Positions 1 to 7,529 of a stretch of 64,000 nt of DNA are shown one piece after another; within the stretch, counting starts at the first letter, position 1, and every line of letters starts with the position of its first letter. The notes beneath the pieces were generated by a model. It saw only the letters and a program-made list of their open reading frames with translations. It did no database searches and was not told the origin of the DNA. The stretch lies in the NCBI GenBank assembly GCA_000017645.1, contig CP000781.1, positions 2,529,501 to 2,593,500 on the forward strand, read 5' to 3'. Origin of the DNA: Xanthobacter autotrophicus Py2. Lineage in GTDB: Bacteria; Pseudomonadota; Alphaproteobacteria; Rhizobiales; Xanthobacteraceae. The position numbers and the translations under genes were made by a program.

Positions 1-484
1 AGCTGTCCATGTCCAGAACGATGTACTTCAGCCCGTTACGGTCATGGAACCGGTCGATCCATTGCCCGTTCAGGTCGGCCAGCGCGGCACGGTTCCCGGC
101 CAGAGCCAGCGTCTCGGTCTCGAACCGTCCCATCTGCGATGCCGAGGCCGCTTGTGCATCGACCGCTCTGCCGCCGACAACTTGGCGCATGACCGGATCG
201 CAGGCGAGACGGTTGGCGTCGTTGACATCCTCGTATCCGGCCAGCCGCCCAAAGACTGATTGCCGGAACAGGCCGTCGAGCCGATGGACCGTGTTCTTGC
301 CAGAGCGAGTATCGCGCAGCGCCGCTGACGCCAAATCGGACAACCCGAGCGCGTCATCAAGCTCGCGCATCACCAGAAGGCCGCCGTCGGAACTGAGCTG
401 CGTGCCGCGAAATTCCAGCCGCACGCGAGGGTCGAAATCCACCCGATCTGCCCGTTGCAAGCCCGCACCCTCTGGGTGATCCAT
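1..484 (-). CDS. IS1380-family transposase, N-terminal part, cut by the window edge
   Basis: Reading leftward from an ATG at 484 there is an open frame of 161 residues that reaches the window edge without a stop. It carries segments typical of alphaproteobacterial IS1380 transposases: RVDFDPRVRLEFRGTQLSSD, a GKNTVHRLDGLFRQ segment, and ends in YIVLDMDS, where the first catalytic Asp of the DDE RNase H fold lies. Role: cut-and-paste transposition. The rest of the gene and the far inverted repeat lie outside. The near terminus must lie in the AT-rich stretch between 485 and about 560, but I could not place an inverted repeat or target duplication. An annotation that drops edge-truncated frames would miss this gene. 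Confidence 0.85.
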   Translation of the reverse strand, partial: MDHPEGAGLQRADRVDFDPRVRLEFRGTQLSSDGGLLVMRELDDALGLSDLASAALRDTRSGKNTVHRLDGLFRQSVFGRLAGYEDVNDANRLACDPVMRQVVGGRAVDAQAASASQMGRFETETLALAGNRAALADLNGQWIDRFHDRNGLKYIVLDMDS

Positions 485-749
485 GAAACGCGCCCCTCGT
501 AGCCTTCAACACCATGTTTTATATAGGAAATATAATGGTCAGGACAGCGAAATCAGCGCCTTACTTGGGAAATGTGGGATCAAGCCGACTCCCGGCCGGG
601 TTGCCACCGGCCGCAAGGCGTTAAAGCCCTCAGTTCGGAGCGCGGAGGATGCCCCAGACGTGACCACGTCCGTCGCATCGCATAATGTAGACTGGCTAGC
701 GGTAGCAAGTTCAAGAGACGTCGCGAACGTGTGTACGGGAGGTAGGTCG

Positions 750-1895
750 ATGGCCCCGATGAGCAGCACCGGCGAGAGGATCGCCGTGCGTGCAGCGGGG
801 CGCGTTCGTGCGGTTGCGCGGTGCATGACCGGACTTTTCTTGGCCGCGGGGCTTCTCGTTGCGATGGCCCTGACAACGGCGGTCAGTCAGGCCGGGGCGC
901 AGTCCCTTCGCTCGGACGAAGTTTCGGTCGGCACGGGAGCCGCCGGCGCCCTCAGCGTCCTGTCATCCATCGATCTGGTGGAGATGGGTGAACTGCTGGA
1001 ACACTGGCGGGCGCGTTATCCGGACATCAAGCTGACCTATCGGCACAAGAACTCGTTGGACGTCTACTCCGATGTGGTCGAGTGCAACGAGGCGCGGCCG
1101 TGTCCCGATCTCGCTTGGAGTTCGGCTATGGATCTCCAGATCAAGCTGGTGAACGACGGTTATGCTGCCAGGCACGAGACGGCCGCCGCCGCGGTGCTGC
1201 CGCCGTGGGCGGTGTGGCGCAATGAGGCCTTCGGGATAACAGCGGAACCTATCGTCCTCGTCTACAACAAGATGCGGGTGCCTCCGGAAGACGTGCCGCA
1301 CACCCATGCCGACTTCATCCGTCTCATGCGCGAGAAGGGCGCCACTTACCGGGGCAAGATCGCCGCCTATGATCCGGAGCGCAGCGGCACCGGATATCTA
1401 TTCTGGAACAGCGATGTGCGGATCACTGCCGACACCTGGCAACTGGTCCGGGCGTTCGGGCGGACAGGGCCGAAGCTCTATTCCTTCGCCCACACCATGC
1501 TCGATCGCGTGTCGGATGGAGACCACCTGTTTGCCTACAACATGATCTCATCTTATGCGCGGGCGAGGGCGATGGAAGAGCCGGCCCTCGGCGTCGTTAC
1601 CTTCGAGGACTATGCGCTGGTGATGACGCGCATTGCCCTCATTCCCAAGCAAGCGCCACACCCCGAGCAGGCGCACCTTTTCCTGGAGTTTCTCCTGTCC
1701 CGGGAAGGCCAGGCTGATCTCGCGCGCCGCGCGTTCGGAACGGTCCGGCTCGACACGACGCCGCCGGATGACGCCGGCGCCGATCCCGCAAAATTCCATC
1801 CAATACATGTGGGGCCTCAGCTTCTCACTTACCAGGATCAGTCTAAGCGCCGGATCTTCTTCCGCGATTGGCGAAAGGCTCTTGAGACTGAATGA
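750..1895 (+). CDS. periplasmic solute-binding protein (ABC type, family 1)
   Basis: A 381-residue exported binding protein. I chose the ATG at 750 because GGGAGGT lies just upstream and the signal peptide fits (basic residues, hydrophobic stretch around residues 28-45, cleavage near QAGAQS); the frame stays open back to 483 but that part has no protein character. The mature part looks like family 1 / iron-type binding proteins: a YPDIKLTYR strand after the first helix, ITAEPIVLVYNKM in the hinge, and a C-terminal LFLEFLLSREGQADLARR helix. No permease or ATPase gene accompanies it. Such orphan binding proteins can serve as sensory partners of two-component systems. It sits just upstream of the tcu genes, so a role in sensing or delivering a tricarboxylate is an inference. 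Confidence 0.75.
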   Translation: MAPMSSTGERIAVRAAGRVRAVARCMTGLFLAAGLLVAMALTTAVSQAGAQSLRSDEVSVGTGAAGALSVLSSIDLVEMGELLEHWRARYPDIKLTYRHKNSLDVYSDVVECNEARPCPDLAWSSAMDLQIKLVNDGYAARHETAAAAVLPPWAVWRNEAFGITAEPIVLVYNKMRVPPEDVPHTHADFIRLMREKGATYRGKIAAYDPERSGTGYLFWNSDVRITADTWQLVRAFGRTGPKLYSFAHTMLDRVSDGDHLFAYNMISSYARARAMEEPALGVVTFEDYALVMTRIALIPKQAPHPEQAHLFLEFLLSREGQADLARRAFGTVRLDTTPPDDAGADPAKFHPIHVGPQLLTYQDQSKRRIFFRDWRKALETE

Positions 1896-2113
1896 TCTGG
1901 CGGCCGCATGACCGCAGTCGACGTTAGGCGATCGTCGCGCGTGACGTGACAGGTTCTTGACAGGTTCTCCCCCCTACGCTCGCGCCGATGCCGCCATGCG
2001 ATGGGCTGCGCCAAGTCTCTGCAAGGGACCGGCGGGCTGCAGGCGGCTGGACGAAGCAACAACAAGCAGCGCAGGGACGCCGCGTGCGGCTGCGCCGGCA
2101 TGGGAGACAACGC

Positions 2114-3436
2114 ATGGTCGGGCCTTCGGCAACCGCCGTTCCATCCACCGTGACCGCAGAGGTGCCTGCGATCAGATCGAGAACCGCAGCAATCCTGCGC
2201 TCGACCAGCGGAAACTTTCTTGAGCAGTTCGACTTTTTTCTTTTTGGTTTCTACGCGACGTCGATTTCCAAGGCGTTCTTCCCGACCGGAAATGAAGTCA
2301 CGGAACTGCTCCTCACCTTCACGACCTTCTGGCTCGGCGCGCTGATGCGGCCGGTGGGCGCGATCGTGCTCGGCTCCTATCTCGATCATATTGGCCGCCG
2401 CAAGGGACTGATCGTGACGCTCGGCATCATGGCCGCCGGCACGGTGCTCATCGCAGTGTGCCCCACCTACGCACAGATCGGCATCGCCGCGCCGCTCATC
2501 GTGCTCTTCGGTCGCCTGTTGCAGGGCTTCTCGGCGGGCGTGGAGCTGGGCGGCGTCTCGATCTACCTGTTCGAGATCGCGACGCCCGGCAACAAGGGCT
2601 TCTACACCTCGTTCCAGTCGGCCAGCCAGCAGGTTGCCATCTTCTTTGCGGCCATCATCGGCTTCTCGCTGAGCCAGCTGATGCCGTCCGAGACCATCTC
2701 CGCGTGGGGCTGGCGCATTCCCTTCTTCATCGGCTGCGCGATCATCCCCTTCATCTTCTTCATCCGCCGGACGCTTGAGGAGACCCCCGAGTTCCTCAAG
2801 CAGAAGAAGCACCCGACCCAGAGCGAAGTCTTCGCCGCGATGCTCACCAACTGGCGGATCGTGCTGCTCGGCATGATGCTGACCGCCATGACCACGGTGA
2901 CCTTCTACTTCATCACCGTGTACACCCCGACCTTCGGCAAGAACGTGCTGAAGCTGTCCATCACCGACAGTCTTCTGGTCACGCTGCTGGTAGCGACAAC
3001 CAACTTCATCTGGCTGCCCATCGGCGGCGCGATCTCGGACCGCGTGGGTCGCCGTCCGGTGCTGCTGACCATCGCCATCCTGGCGCTGGCGACGGCCTAT
3101 CCCGCCCTCGCGTGGCTGGTGGTGGAGCCGACCTTCAACAAGATGCTGATGGTGGAGCTGTGGTTCTCGCTGTGCTTCGGCGTCTATAACGGCGCCATGG
3201 TGGCGGCCTTGTCCGAAGAGGTGCCCGCCCATGTGCGCACCACCTGCTTCTCGCTCGCCTTCGCCCTCGCCGCAGCCCTGTTCGGCACGTTCACGCCCCT
3301 GGTCTCCACCTGGCTGATCGACATGACGGGGAACCGCGCGGCACCGGGCTTCTGGCTCATGGCCGCGGCCGCCTCGGGCCTGATCGCGACCATCCTCATC
3401 TATCGCGGACGGGGCGCGGCCCCCGCGCGGAGTTGA
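2114..3436 (+). CDS. tcuC: tricarballylate/proton symporter TcuC (MFS)
   Basis: A 440-residue major facilitator of the metabolite:H+ symporter family, close to the usual TcuC length. The start at 2114 follows a GGGAGA ribosome site; an in-frame start at 1988 would add an Arg-rich stretch with no match to the family. Visible features: [16 protein letters not shown] in TM1, the loop motif DHIGRRKG after TM2, [14 protein letters not shown] in TM4, and the second-half repeat SDRVGRRPV. Twelve hydrophobic segments can be counted. It probably imports tricarballylate or a related tricarboxylate such as citrate or aconitate. Four bases separate its stop from the tcuA ATG, which indicates an operon. 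Confidence 0.87.
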   Translation: MVGPSATAVPSTVTAEVPAIRSRTAAILRSTSGNFLEQFDFFLFGFYATSISKAFFPTGNEVTELLLTFTTFWLGALMRPVGAIVLGSYLDHIGRRKGLIVTLGIMAAGTVLIAVCPTYAQIGIAAPLIVLFGRLLQGFSAGVELGGVSIYLFEIATPGNKGFYTSFQSASQQVAIFFAAIIGFSLSQLMPSETISAWGWRIPFFIGCAIIPFIFFIRRTLEETPEFLKQKKHPTQSEVFAAMLTNWRIVLLGMMLTAMTTVTFYFITVYTPTFGKNVLKLSITDSLLVTLLVATTNFIWLPIGGAISDRVGRRPVLLTIAILALATAYPALAWLVVEPTFNKMLMVELWFSLCFGVYNGAMVAALSEEVPAHVRTTCFSLAFALAAALFGTFTPLVSTWLIDMTGNRAAPGFWLMAAAASGLIATILIYRGRGAAPARS

Positions 3437-3440
3437 CGTG

Positions 3441-4838
3441 ATGGACGCGACACTCGCGCGCGTGGACGTCGTCGTCATCGGTGGCGGCAACGCCGGGCTT
3501 TGCGCTGCCATCTCAGCGCGACGCTCCGGCGCTTCCGTCCTGGTCGTGGAGGCGGCCCCGAAATTCTACCGTGGCGGCAACACGCGCCACACCCGCAACA
3601 TGCGCTGTGCCCACGACAGCGCCACGAAGATCCTCTCCGGCCCCTACACGCAGGACGAATTCTTCGAAGACCTCCTGCGGGTCACCCAGGGCCAGACGGA
3701 CGAGGTCCTCGCCCGGCTGATGATCCGCGAATCCCAGGACATGCTGGGGTGGATCGTTGAACAGGGCGTGCGCTGGCAGCCCTCGCTGGGCGGCACGCTC
3801 AGCCTCGGCCGTACCAATTCGTTCTTCCTCGGCGGCGGCCGGGCCATGCTCAATGCGCTTTATCTCACCGCCGAGCGCCTCGGCGTCGAGGTCCTCTACG
3901 ACACCGAGGTGGTCGAGATGGAGATGGAAGGCGGACGCTGCAGCGGCGTCCTCGTCCGTCGCCCGGATGGCATGCATCGCATTTCCGCCAAGGCCGTCGT
4001 CGCCGCCGCCGGCGGCTTCGAGGCCAACATCGACTGGCTGAAGGAGGCCTGGGGCCCCTCCGCCGGTAATTTTCTCATCCGCGGCACGCCCTACAACCGG
4101 GGAACCGTGCTGAAGATGCTGATGGACAAGGGCGTGGAGACGATCCGCGATCCCACCCAGTGCCATGCGGTCGCCATCGATGCACGGGCCCCGAAGTTCG
4201 ATGGCGGCATCATCACGCGGCTCGACTGCGTGGTCTTCGGTATCGTCGTCAACAACCGGGCAGAGCGCTTTTACGACGAGGGCGAGGACATCTGGCCCAA
4301 GCGCTACGCCATCTGGGGTCGCCTCGTGGCCCAGCAGCCCGACCAGATCGCCTACATCCTTTTCGATGCCTCCTCGCTTGAGCTGTTCATGCCCTCCCTG
4401 TACCCGCCCATCGCGGCGCCCACCATCGCCGAGCTGGCGGGCAAGCTCGGCCTCGATGCCGAGGCCCTCACCCGCACCGTGGAGGGCTTCAACGCCGCCG
4501 TTCGACCCGGCACCTTCGACGACAAGACCCTCGATGATTGCCGCACCGAGGGCCTGACGCCGCCCAAATCCCACTGGGCGCGCAAGCTCCAGACGGCGCC
4601 TTACTACGCCTATCCGGTGCGGCCGGGCATCACCTTCACCTATCTTGGCGTCCGCGTCGGCGCCGATGCGCGCATGCGGATGGCCGACGGGACAGGCGCG
4701 GACAATCTGTTCGCCGCCGGGGAGATCATGGCCGGCAACGTGCTCGGCCGCGGCTATGCCGCGGGCATCGGCATGACCATTGGCAGCGTGTTCGGGCGCA
4801 TCGCAGGACGGGAGGCGGCCGACCATGCACGCCACTGA
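3441..4838 (+). CDS. tcuA: FAD-dependent tricarballylate dehydrogenase TcuA
   Basis: A 465-residue flavoprotein of the fumarate reductase/succinate dehydrogenase flavoprotein superfamily. In Salmonella, TcuA oxidises tricarballylate to cis-aconitate. The N-terminus carries the dinucleotide-binding motif VVVIGGGNAGLCAA followed by the acidic strand end VVEAA. The GGNTRHTRNMRCAHD segment and the C-terminal NLFAAGEIMAGNVLGRGYAA FAD-contact region are typical of this family. The GTG at 3438 immediately before the ATG could also be used. It lies between tcuC and tcuB, and its last 14 bases overlap tcuB. The true substrate could be another tricarboxylate. Confidence 0.87.
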   Translation: MDATLARVDVVVIGGGNAGLCAAISARRSGASVLVVEAAPKFYRGGNTRHTRNMRCAHDSATKILSGPYTQDEFFEDLLRVTQGQTDEVLARLMIRESQDMLGWIVEQGVRWQPSLGGTLSLGRTNSFFLGGGRAMLNALYLTAERLGVEVLYDTEVVEMEMEGGRCSGVLVRRPDGMHRISAKAVVAAAGGFEANIDWLKEAWGPSAGNFLIRGTPYNRGTVLKMLMDKGVETIRDPTQCHAVAIDARAPKFDGGIITRLDCVVFGIVVNNRAERFYDEGEDIWPKRYAIWGRLVAQQPDQIAYILFDASSLELFMPSLYPPIAAPTIAELAGKLGLDAEALTRTVEGFNAAVRPGTFDDKTLDDCRTEGLTPPKSHWARKLQTAPYYAYPVRPGITFTYLGVRVGADARMRMADGTGADNLFAAGEIMAGNVLGRGYAAGIGMTIGSVFGRIAGREAADHARH

Positions 4839-5922
4839 TGCTTTGAAGGAGGCCGACCGCCTGATGACGGTCTGCAACTCCTGCCGCTATTGCGAAGGCC
4901 TGTGCGCGGTGTTTCCCGCCATGGAGATGCGGCGCGCCTTCACCAGCGGCGACCTTAATTACCTCGCCAATCTGTGCCACGCCTGCGGCGGCTGCTACAC
5001 CGACTGCCAGTTCTCGCCGCCCCACGAATTCAACGTGAATGTGCCGCGGACGCTGGCGACGGTGCGGGCGCAGTCCTACGCGCACTATGCCTGGCCCGGA
5101 GCCCTGGCGGTGCTGTTCCGTCGCAACGGGCTGTTCGTGGCGCTGGCGACGGCGGCGAGCGTGGCGCTCTTCATCTTCGCCTTCATGGGGGCGGGTGGCG
5201 CGCATTTCGGCGAGGCCGTGCAGGGAACCGGCGCGTTCTACCGCATCATGCCCCATGAGCTGATCGCCTGGCTGTTCGGCGGCGTCTTCACGTTCGGCCT
5301 GGTCGCGCTCGCCCTGTCGCTGCGCCACTTCTGGCGGGACATCGGCGATGCCGCCGAGAGCCCGCTTGCGCCGCGCCCGCTCTGGCAGGCCATCAAGGAT
5401 GCGGGCTCACTGCGCTATCTCGATGGCGGCGGGGTTGGCTGCTACAACAAGGACGAGAAGCCGGACGACAACCGCCGCTTTTACCATCACCTCACCTTCT
5501 ACGGCTTCATGCTCTGCTTCGCGGCGACCAGCGTGGGCGCGCTCTACCACTTCCTGTTCGAATGGGAAGCGCCCTATCCCTGGTGGGACCTGCCGGTGGT
5601 GCTCGGCACCCTCGGCGGCCTGGGCCTCGTGGTCGGCCCCATCGGCCTCCTGCGCGCCAAGCGCCAGCGCGACCCAGCCCTCCTGAGCGAGGCCGGCGCG
5701 GGCATGGACAAGGCTTTCACTGTGATGCTGCTGCTCACCGCCGTGTCGGGGCTGCTGCTGCTCGTCCTGCGGGCGACGCCGGCCATGAATGCGCTGCTGG
5801 CGATCCATCTCGGCATCGTGTTCGCCCTGTTCCTGAGCCTGCCCTACGGATGGTTCGTGCACGGGCTTTACCGCTTCGCCGCGCTGGTCCGCTACGCGCA
5901 GGAGCGTGCCCGCGACGCCTGA
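4825..5922 (+). CDS. tcuB: TcuB, Fe-S/membrane electron carrier for TcuA
   Basis: A 365-residue protein with two ferredoxin-like cysteine clusters near the N-terminus (CNSCRYCEGLC and CHACGGCYTDC) followed by about six hydrophobic segments, the CitB/TcuB architecture. TcuB reoxidises the FADH2 of TcuA and passes electrons to the membrane quinone pool. The ATG at 4825 has GGGAGG just upstream and overlaps tcuA by 14 bases, so translational coupling is likely. It ends the tcuCAB run; no TcuR (LysR) gene is visible near it. Confidence 0.87.
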   Translation: MHATDALKEADRLMTVCNSCRYCEGLCAVFPAMEMRRAFTSGDLNYLANLCHACGGCYTDCQFSPPHEFNVNVPRTLATVRAQSYAHYAWPGALAVLFRRNGLFVALATAASVALFIFAFMGAGGAHFGEAVQGTGAFYRIMPHELIAWLFGGVFTFGLVALALSLRHFWRDIGDAAESPLAPRPLWQAIKDAGSLRYLDGGGVGCYNKDEKPDDNRRFYHHLTFYGFMLCFAATSVGALYHFLFEWEAPYPWWDLPVVLGTLGGLGLVVGPIGLLRAKRQRDPALLSEAGAGMDKAFTVMLLLTAVSGLLLLVLRATPAMNALLAIHLGIVFALFLSLPYGWFVHGLYRFAALVRYAQERARDA

Positions 5923-5970
5923 CGCCAGGTCCCCGCGCGCACCTGCGGTTTGCGTTCGGGCCGAGCCTTT

Positions 5971-5989
5971 CCGACCCCGGCGGGGTCGG
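5971..5989. other. perfect 8-bp stem-loop in the tcuB / binding-protein gap
   Basis: CCGACCCC-GGC-GGGGTCGG forms an 8-bp stem with a 3-base loop 48 bases after tcuB. It is followed by an A-rich rather than T-rich run on the plus strand, so it is not a classical intrinsic terminator there. It may stabilise the 3' end of the tcuCAB message or attenuate transcription into the next gene. Confidence 0.45.
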
Positions 5990-5994
5990 CTGAA

Positions 5995-6014
5995 CAAAAC
6001 AAAACAAAACAAAG
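5995..6014 (+). repeat. pentanucleotide repeat (CAAAA)3-CAAAG before a start codon
   Basis: Three perfect CAAAA units and a fourth ending in G lie between the stem-loop and the GGGAGG ribosome site of the next gene (ATG at 6037). An AT-only tract of this type stands out in the GC-rich background. It may keep the ribosome site unstructured, or vary in copy number. Confidence 0.8.
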
Positions 6015-6036
6015 ATCAATCACGGGAGGATAGGAC

Positions 6037-6828
6037 ATGACGATCGCGAGGAGCTGGCTTTCCGCGCTGCTGGTGGGCGCTACGCTGGTGCTGCCGGCCG
6101 CGGCGCGGGCCGACGAGGTGCGGGTGATGATTTCGGGCGGCTTCTCCGCTGCCTACAAGCAGCTGGTGCCGCAGTTCGAGCAGGCCACCGGCCACAAGGT
6201 TTCGACCGCCTACGGACCCTCCATGGGCACCACGGAAAATGCCATTCCGGTGCGCCTCGCCCGCGGCGAGCCCGTGGACGTGCTCATCATGGTGGGCGAA
6301 GCCCTCACCGGCCTGACGGAGCAGGGCAAGGCAGACAAGGCCTCGCGCGTCGATCTCGCCCGCTCGCCCATCGGAGTCGCCGTGCGCGCCGGCGCGCCGA
6401 AGCCGGATATCTCCTCGGTCGATGGCCTGCGCGCCGCGCTGCTCGCTGCCAAATCGATCGCCTATTCCGACAGCGCGAGCGGCGTCTATGTGGAGAATGA
6501 ACTGTTCAAGCGCCTCGGCATCCAAGAGCAGATGAAAGGGAAGGCGCGCATGATCCCGGCAGAACCCGTGGCCGCGGTGGTGGCGCGCGGCGATGCGGAA
6601 CTCGGCTTCCAGCAGATCAGTGAGCTGCTGCCTGTCGCCGGCGTGGAGGTTGTGGGTCCCATTCCCGAAAGCGTACAGAAGATCACCATCTTCGCGGCAG
6701 GCATCTCCACGAAGGCGGTCTCCGCCAAGGCCGGCGCGGACCTCCTCGCCTTCCTCGCATCCGCCCAGGCCGCTCCCGTCATCCGCAAGACGGGACTGGA
6801 CCCCATCGCCCATCCGGCTGGGAAATAG
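6037..6828 (+). CDS. periplasmic molybdate-type (ModA-like) substrate-binding protein
   Basis: A 263-residue exported protein with a clear signal peptide (hydrophobic segment LLVGATLVLPAAARA). The mature part resembles the ModA/type II binding-protein fold: VMISGGFSAAYKQLVPQFEQ at the start, GEPVDVLIMVGEAL at the first ligand loop, IAYSDSASGVYVENELFKRL at the second, and GDAELGFQQISELLPVAGVE near the hinge. Stand-alone relatives annotated as substrate-binding proteins occur beside carboxylate catabolic genes, and no molybdate transporter genes are nearby. Here it probably binds the tcu substrate or a related compound rather than molybdate, which is an inference. GGGAGGA precedes the ATG. Confidence 0.75.
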   Translation: MTIARSWLSALLVGATLVLPAAARADEVRVMISGGFSAAYKQLVPQFEQATGHKVSTAYGPSMGTTENAIPVRLARGEPVDVLIMVGEALTGLTEQGKADKASRVDLARSPIGVAVRAGAPKPDISSVDGLRAALLAAKSIAYSDSASGVYVENELFKRLGIQEQMKGKARMIPAEPVAAVVARGDAELGFQQISELLPVAGVEVVGPIPESVQKITIFAAGISTKAVSAKAGADLLAFLASAQAAPVIRKTGLDPIAHPAGK

Positions 6829-6939
6829 CGGCGACTGCAGACCGCGGCGCCAAGAGCGCGGGACGGGCGTCTCCAGCGTCCGTCTGCCTAAAGACGCCAT
6901 CTCCGAACCCTCCGAGTACAGATGCGTTGCCGCGGTCCG
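6829..6939. other. intergenic, nothing recognised
   Basis: Start of a roughly 700-base stretch between the binding-protein gene and the autotransporter. I see no gene in this part; the remainder holds the decayed frame described next. Confidence 0.5.
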
Positions 6940-7529
6940 TCAGGCGGTCGCTCTGGGCGGCAACTCGATTCCCCAGCGCGGGGTGGCAAATTGGGCTTCA
7001 AGACTAACAGGCTTGACGAAGACCTGCCCCTTGTCGAGTATGTCTTTTCCCGTGTGCTCGTCGCCCTTCAGCCTGAGCCAGAAGACTAGCCTCACGTCGA
7101 CGACGAAGAGCAGCGGCACGAGACCATCGCGTGCGTCGGCGCTCAACTGTTCCCGTGTCCGACATGGCTCGATCTCGCCGCAGGGATGATGATCGGAATG
7201 TCCAATTCCTGAAGGTTTTCCAACTTCTGTTCGTGACGCGAGAACGACCGAGCAGCCTTTGTCCCGTGCTCCACTCGCCCGCGCTCCGGGGCGCCAACAC
7301 GTGTTCTCGATGCCGCGACGCCGATGATAAAGGCCCCGGTGGTCACCCGCAGCCCAGGGCGACGGCTCTGGACCAACGACATCGCGAAGCTCGGAACGGT
7401 CCCGTTGGACGCGCCCCCGCCCGGATGGGGTGGAAAGCGGGCAGTTCCTGCAATCCAGGTGACGTAGCAATTCCATATACTTATGGATAGCCTGCCGTTG
7501 CCCTGAGCTGGGGCGTCGGGGCATCTCAT
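6940..7529 (-). pseudogene. possible frameshifted gene remnant, product unknown
   Basis: Two leftward frames each contain a protein-like stretch. The first (about 7143-7350) reads FIIGVAASRTRVGAPERG then HEQKLENLQELDIPIIIPA. The second, one frame over (about 6940-7190), reads DGLVPLLFVVDVRLVFWLRL then LDKGQVFVKPVSLEAQFA and ends at a stop. They join if one base was gained or lost near 7175-7190. Neither half has a good start with a ribosome site, and base composition here is lower in GC than in the flanks. I do not recognise the family. It may equally be noncoding. Confidence 0.35.

Noticed and set aside
46..70. Exact EcfG-like motif GGAAC-N16-CGTT on the plus strand
   Set aside because: It lies inside the IS1380 transposase gene and points away from any start. 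It shows the chance rate of this motif.
483..749. Extension of the first binding protein to a start at 483
   Set aside because: The added 89 residues have no protein character and overlap the IS1380 end, while the ATG at 750 has a good ribosome site and signal peptide.
1838..3511. 557-codon leftward open frame over tcuC
   Set aside because: It is a high-GC antisense frame full of Arg, Gly, Glu and His with no recognisable domain, lying over a clear MFS transporter gene.
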